Shown one piece after another: positions 60,860-64,000 of a stretch of 64,000 nt of DNA (positions within the stretch are counted from its first letter, which is position 1; the number at the start of each line of letters is the position of its first letter). Position numbers and translations under genes: made by a program. Source of the stretch: Persephonella sp964519345 (GTDB lineage: Bacteria; Aquificota; Aquificia; Aquificales; Hydrogenothermaceae). The DNA lies in NCBI GenBank assembly GCA_964519345.1, contig CAZFKX010000017.1, forward strand, positions 23,455-87,454. Direction: 5' to 3'. The notes beneath the pieces are model-generated. The model had not been told where the DNA came from. It did not search any database and saw nothing but the letters and a program-made list of their open reading frames with translations.

Positions 60860-61813
60860 ATGATTAGGTTATTTGTAAGGGAAGGCTTGAACATAAGAAT
60901 TGAGATGGTTAAAGATCTTTCTGTTCCTTTTGAGAAGGTTGAGGATGTCCTATGGATAGATATGCTTTCTCCAACTGATCAGGAAATTATTTGGGTGTCT
61001 AAAAATTTTGAGGTTAGATTTCCCTCGAAACAGGAAATGGAAGAGATAGAGATATCTTCAAGATACTGGGAAGATGAAGAGAGTATAACTATAAACGCTT
61101 ACTTTCTTATAACGGAGAGGGAACATGCATTTAATGAGACTGTAACCTTTATACTGAAAAAACATTTTCTTGTTACTGTAAGATATAGGGAGCTTCAAAC
61201 ATTTAACGAGGTTGTTAAAAAACTTATGATGAATCCGAGATTTTATGAGGATGGTTACTATATTCTTGCAGGCATAATGGAGATAAGGATAGATATAGAT
61301 GCAGATACACTTGAGTTTATAACAAGAGAGATCTCAAAACTAAGCAAGATAGTTTTCACAGGAATAGATATAACTGAGGAAATACTTGAAACGATCTCAT
61401 ACTATGAGGATTTTAATATGACAATTAGAGAAAATATTATTGATAAACAAAGAATACTATCTTCACTACTGAAAAGCTATAAGATTCCACAGCCTGTAAG
61501 GGAAGAGATAAGAATAATGATAAAAGATATAAACTCCCTTATAGACTACACAACTTTTAATTTTGAAAGACTTGATTACCTACAAAACACTTTTTTAGGT
61601 CTTTTAAATATAGAACAAAATAAAGTTATAAAGATATTCACAATCATGTCAGTTATATTCCTACCCCCGACATTAATCGCAAGTATATATGGTATGAACT
61701 TTAGATTTATGCCTGAACTTCAATGGGAGTTTGGATATCCATTTGCAGTATTCCTGATGGTATTTTCAGCACTTCTACCTCTTTTTATATTTAAAAAGAA
61801 AGGTTGGCTTTAA
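60860..61813 (+). CDS. corA: Magnesium/cobalt transporter CorA
   Basis: Pentameric channel for Mg2+ (and Co2+) entry. The 317-residue protein has the large cytosolic N-terminal domain, the long stalk helix and two C-terminal membrane helices, with the selectivity motif YGMNF (Gly278-Met279-Asn280) between them, and the basic C-terminus KKKGWL. Length is standard. It stands alone, with no CorC gene adjacent, although the CorC/HlyC pair lies 5 kb away. The start ATG has only a weak ribosome site. Confidence 0.95.
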   Translation: MIRLFVREGLNIRIEMVKDLSVPFEKVEDVLWIDMLSPTDQEIIWVSKNFEVRFPSKQEMEEIEISSRYWEDEESITINAYFLITEREHAFNETVTFILKKHFLVTVRYRELQTFNEVVKKLMMNPRFYEDGYYILAGIMEIRIDIDADTLEFITREISKLSKIVFTGIDITEEILETISYYEDFNMTIRENIIDKQRILSSLLKSYKIPQPVREEIRIMIKDINSLIDYTTFNFERLDYLQNTFLGLLNIEQNKVIKIFTIMSVIFLPPTLIASIYGMNFRFMPELQWEFGYPFAVFLMVFSALLPLFIFKKKGWL

Positions 61814-61861
61814 ATATTTTTTATTGTATCTTTATCTGTATGAAATTTAAGGAGAGATCTA

Positions 61862-62221
61862 ATGGCTCATTTGACAGAAAAAATATCCGCTGATACAGAT
61901 AATATAAAGAATAAGAGGATTCTCAACAGCTATTATTCAAAAGAAGATTTTGCTTTGAACAGGAAGGTAACCCTTCTTTATGGTGTGACATTTCTTTTTA
62001 TATTTTTTTCAGCCGTAGTCTCTGAGATTCTAAGCCTTTTATTTAATGAAGGTCTTTTGAGCCCTGTTCAAGTCGCTTTCCATTCTTTAGCTTTTGTGGG
62101 CTATCTTATTACATTCTACTACGTTTATAAAAAACAAGATTATATTGAGGAAAAGAATACAGAGATTTTCAGAATGCAGGAGAAAATAGAAAGGGAAGAA
62201 TCTAAGAATTTCACTGAATAA
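61862..62221 (+). CDS. Small two-helix membrane protein upstream of flagellar genes
   Basis: A 119-residue protein with a polar N-terminus, two hydrophobic segments (about 36-60 and 72-90) and a charged C-terminal helix (EEKNTEIFRMQEKIEREES). A GGAGAG site precedes the ATG. It resembles no family I know. The flgK sigma-28-like promoter lies just past its end, so it may not be part of the flagellar unit. Confidence 0.5.
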   Translation: MAHLTEKISADTDNIKNKRILNSYYSKEDFALNRKVTLLYGVTFLFIFFSAVVSEILSLLFNEGLLSPVQVAFHSLAFVGYLITFYYVYKKQDYIEEKNTEIFRMQEKIEREESKNFTE

Positions 62222-62241
62222 TCCTGAATAAAAGCCGATAA
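62215..62241 (+). promoter_or_regulatory. Sigma-28 (FliA-type) promoter of flgK
   Basis: GCCGATAA (62234-62241) is the exact -10 element of sigma-28 promoters. TGAA (62215-62218), 15 bases ahead, matches the TAAA -35 core at three of four positions. It lies 34 bases before the flgK ATG. Confidence 0.7.
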
Positions 62242-62274
62242 TTATCTTATAATACTGATTTGAGGGTTTATATT

Positions 62275-63732
62275 ATGTCGCTGTTTTACTCCCTTTCTAT
62301 TGCGGGTCAGTCTCTTTTAACACATAGAAATGCTATAAATACAACAAACAATAATATATCAAATGTTTATACTGATGGGTATTCAAGGAAATTGCCTCAA
62401 CTTGTAAACCTCCCGACAGGAGGAGTTGAGTTAAAGAATATAGAGAGAGCATTTAGTCAGGCATATTTCAACAGATATGTCAATGTAAACAATCAAAAAA
62501 CAGGATATGAAAACTATAAGGATATACTCCAGCAGATAGAGTCAGTATTTAATGATATTCAGGGATCGGGCTTTTCAAATGAAATTAATCAGTTTTTTAA
62601 TTCATTTAATGATGTTGCTGTTAATCCTGATGATATAGCGGCAAGGTACTCTGTTCTTTCAAAAGCAGAAGCACTTGTAGGCAGAATAAGAAATAGTTAT
62701 GAAACATTATCTGATACAAAAGAAAAAACAGTTCTTTCCATAAGAGATAACTTGAACAGGCTTAATGATCTGACAGGACAACTTGCGACGGTGAACAAAA
62801 ATATAAGATTTTATACTGCAGATCCAGATAAGAAAAACGAGTATCTTGACGAGAGAGATAGACTGCTTAAGGAAATATCGTCATTAATAGATATTAAGGT
62901 TACGTTCAGGGATGATCAGACGGTTGATATATCAACTGTAAAAGGTCATTCTCTTGTTATATTTGATAAAAGTATTCCTTTAACCTTTGAGACAGATAGA
63001 AATGGAGATCCTGTTATAAAACATCAAGGGACGGATATAACATCATTGTTTGAAAAAGGTAAAATTGGAGGTTATCTGAAGGGAATAGATAAGGTAAATG
63101 AAAGTATAAACAAGTTAAACGATTTTACGACAGTTTTCGCTATGATAGTAAATAAACAGCATAGAGCAGGTTTTGATCTTAATGGAAATACAGGAATAGA
63201 TTTTTTTACGATAGATCCTTCAAGCAACAAGACAAATATTGATGCATCAAACATAGTTGTGGGTATAAAAGATCCTGAAAGGATAGCAGCGGCTTCAGAT
63301 CCAGCATATACAAACTCTGATAATACAAATATAAAAAAGATAATAGGTCTTAAAGATGATATTAATGGTGTTCTTACTACTACAGAAGAAAATACACTTT
63401 TTACAACCGGCTCATTAACAATCGGCAGTATAACATACGTGCTGAACAGTTTTGACAACTACAGATTTATAAAAGATAGATCTTACTCTGAGTTTTACAG
63501 TTCTGAGATTGTAGCTCCAATAGGTTTTGAGATAAATAGAGTTGATAATTTATACCATGAACAGAATCTTATACTTGAGACTGTTGACAGTAAGCTAAAG
63601 GAAATATCAGCAGTAAATTTAGATGAAGAACTTATTAACCTGACAAAACTTCAAAGGGCATATGAAGCTTCTGCAAAAATAATAAATGTTACAGATGAGC
63701 TTTTACAAACACTGCTTGGTCTTGTAAAATAG
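62275..63732 (+). CDS. flgK: Flagellar hook-associated protein 1 (FlgK)
   Basis: Hook-filament junction protein. The 485-residue protein starts with MSLFYSLSIAGQSLLTHRNA, followed by NNNISNVYTDGYSRK, the N-terminal rod/hook-family pattern, and ends in the helix NLTKLQRAYEASAKIINVTDELLQTLLGLV. The middle (about 200-430) is variable as usual. The frame opens at a TTG (62260); the ATG at 62275 with GAGGG at 9 bases fits better. It has a sigma-28-like promoter of its own and is followed by flgL. Confidence 0.95.
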   Translation: MSLFYSLSIAGQSLLTHRNAINTTNNNISNVYTDGYSRKLPQLVNLPTGGVELKNIERAFSQAYFNRYVNVNNQKTGYENYKDILQQIESVFNDIQGSGFSNEINQFFNSFNDVAVNPDDIAARYSVLSKAEALVGRIRNSYETLSDTKEKTVLSIRDNLNRLNDLTGQLATVNKNIRFYTADPDKKNEYLDERDRLLKEISSLIDIKVTFRDDQTVDISTVKGHSLVIFDKSIPLTFETDRNGDPVIKHQGTDITSLFEKGKIGGYLKGIDKVNESINKLNDFTTVFAMIVNKQHRAGFDLNGNTGIDFFTIDPSSNKTNIDASNIVVGIKDPERIAAASDPAYTNSDNTNIKKIIGLKDDINGVLTTTEENTLFTTGSLTIGSITYVLNSFDNYRFIKDRSYSEFYSSEIVAPIGFEINRVDNLYHEQNLILETVDSKLKEISAVNLDEELINLTKLQRAYEASAKIINVTDELLQTLLGLVK

Positions 63733-63736
63733 TAAC

Positions 63737-63763
63737 TAAAAAATAGAATTAATATTCCGATAA
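63737..63763 (+). promoter_or_regulatory. Sigma-28 (FliA-type) promoter of flgL, overlapped by an inverted repeat
   Basis: TAAA (63737-63740), 15 bases, then TCCGATAA (63756-63763) match the TAAA-N15-GCCGATAA consensus at 11 of 12 positions. The -10 lies in a dyad TCCGATA-ATAA-TATCGGA (63756-63773). Confidence 0.65.
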
Positions 63764-63798
63764 TAATATCGGATTAATAAAAATTAGGGTAAAAGTTA

Positions 63799-64000
63799 TG
63801 AGGATACCTGATATATCTTTCTTTGATACATTCATAAAATACGACAGACTTAGAGAGAAAGATATAGATAGATACACAAAAGAACTTGCCTCAGGTAAAA
63901 AGATTCTGTCTCCTTCTGACAATACTATTGATACTGTCAGATCTCTAAGATTCAAAAGGTTAAATAATGATATAGAAACGTACAACAGGAATATAGATCT
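63799..64000 (+). CDS. flgL: Flagellar hook-associated protein 3 (FlgL), 5' part
   Basis: The open frame from the ATG at 63799 runs off the window after about 67 codons. It starts MRIPDISFFDTFIKYDRLRE and contains YTKELASGKKILSPSDNTID, the flagellin-family N-terminal D0/D1 pattern, with RSLRFKRLNNDIETYNRNI after it. Position directly after flgK supports FlgL, the second junction protein. AGGG stands 8 bases before the start. The rest of the gene is outside the window. Confidence 0.85.

Overview
The window looks like a chromosome segment of a thermophilic, AT-rich member of the Aquificota, most likely Hydrogenothermaceae and close to Persephonella. This is an inference from gene content: a glucosyl-3-phosphoglycerate synthase/phosphatase cluster of the kind known from Persephonella, a separately encoded SecD/SecF pair, a Rad50-type ATPase with a zinc hook, an archaeal-type Ogg2 glycosylase, a QueH-type queuosine enzyme and a multiheme cytochrome. 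Genes are dense, overlaps of 4 to 26 bases are common, and no insertion sequence, prophage or CRISPR array is visible.

Layout. 1-8.4 kb: secDF (minus), a heptaheme secreted cytochrome (plus), then pgi, serS and a TPR gene (minus). 8.5-12.4 kb: a TamB-like protein. 12.3-21.2 kb: a glutamine amidotransferase (minus), gyrA interrupted by a 415-residue intein (plus), two small membrane/secreted proteins, then a minus-strand run of DUF4416, a moaC-mogA fusion, hpt, rimI and ribBA. 21.3-32.5 kb: one long plus-strand run with a phosphate-type porin, pstS, a strong terminator, pstCAB, phoU and a soluble PhoR-like kinase. It continues with overlapping genes into a solute cluster: GpgP-type phosphatase, glycerate kinase, a second glycosyltransferase and GpgS. 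32.5-37.4 kb: cysM and ruvA (minus), an aldehyde dehydrogenase, then glnB-glnA behind a sigma-54 promoter with NtrC-like dyads. 37.5-44.8 kb: PilZ protein, lipoprotein, an 870-residue TPR protein, LOG protein, RIO-like kinase, coaE, a small secreted protein and a cupredoxin-like lipoprotein. 44.8-50.4 kb (minus): MFS transporter, an RsuA-family pseudouridine synthase that lacks a standard start codon, HU, ferredoxin, Rad50 and a thiamine-binding protein. 50.4-55.3 kb: an rRNA/tRNA uracil methyltransferase, an orphan OppF-type ATPase and two tandem CorC/HlyC proteins. 55.3-60.6 kb (minus): tRNA-Gly(GCC), MFS transporter, rsmG, ogg2, a RodZ-like protein, queH with a long C-terminal extension, and an HNH-type protein with a ribbon-helix-helix tail. 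60.9-64 kb: corA, a small membrane protein and flgK-flgL, each flg gene behind a sigma-28-like promoter.

The genes work together in four main groups: phosphate uptake and sensing, linked in position to a phosphoglycerate-derived organic solute; nitrogen assimilation under sigma-54/NtrC-like control; flagellar hook-junction assembly under sigma-28; and housekeeping replication, repair and translation genes. The most distinctive items are the GyrA intein at the catalytic tyrosine, the apparent AUA start of the pseudouridine synthase gene, the solute cluster fused in position to pho genes, the HNH/ribbon-helix-helix protein next to queH, and a tRNA gene lying antisense over the 3' end of a CorC gene and driven by a perfect consensus promoter.
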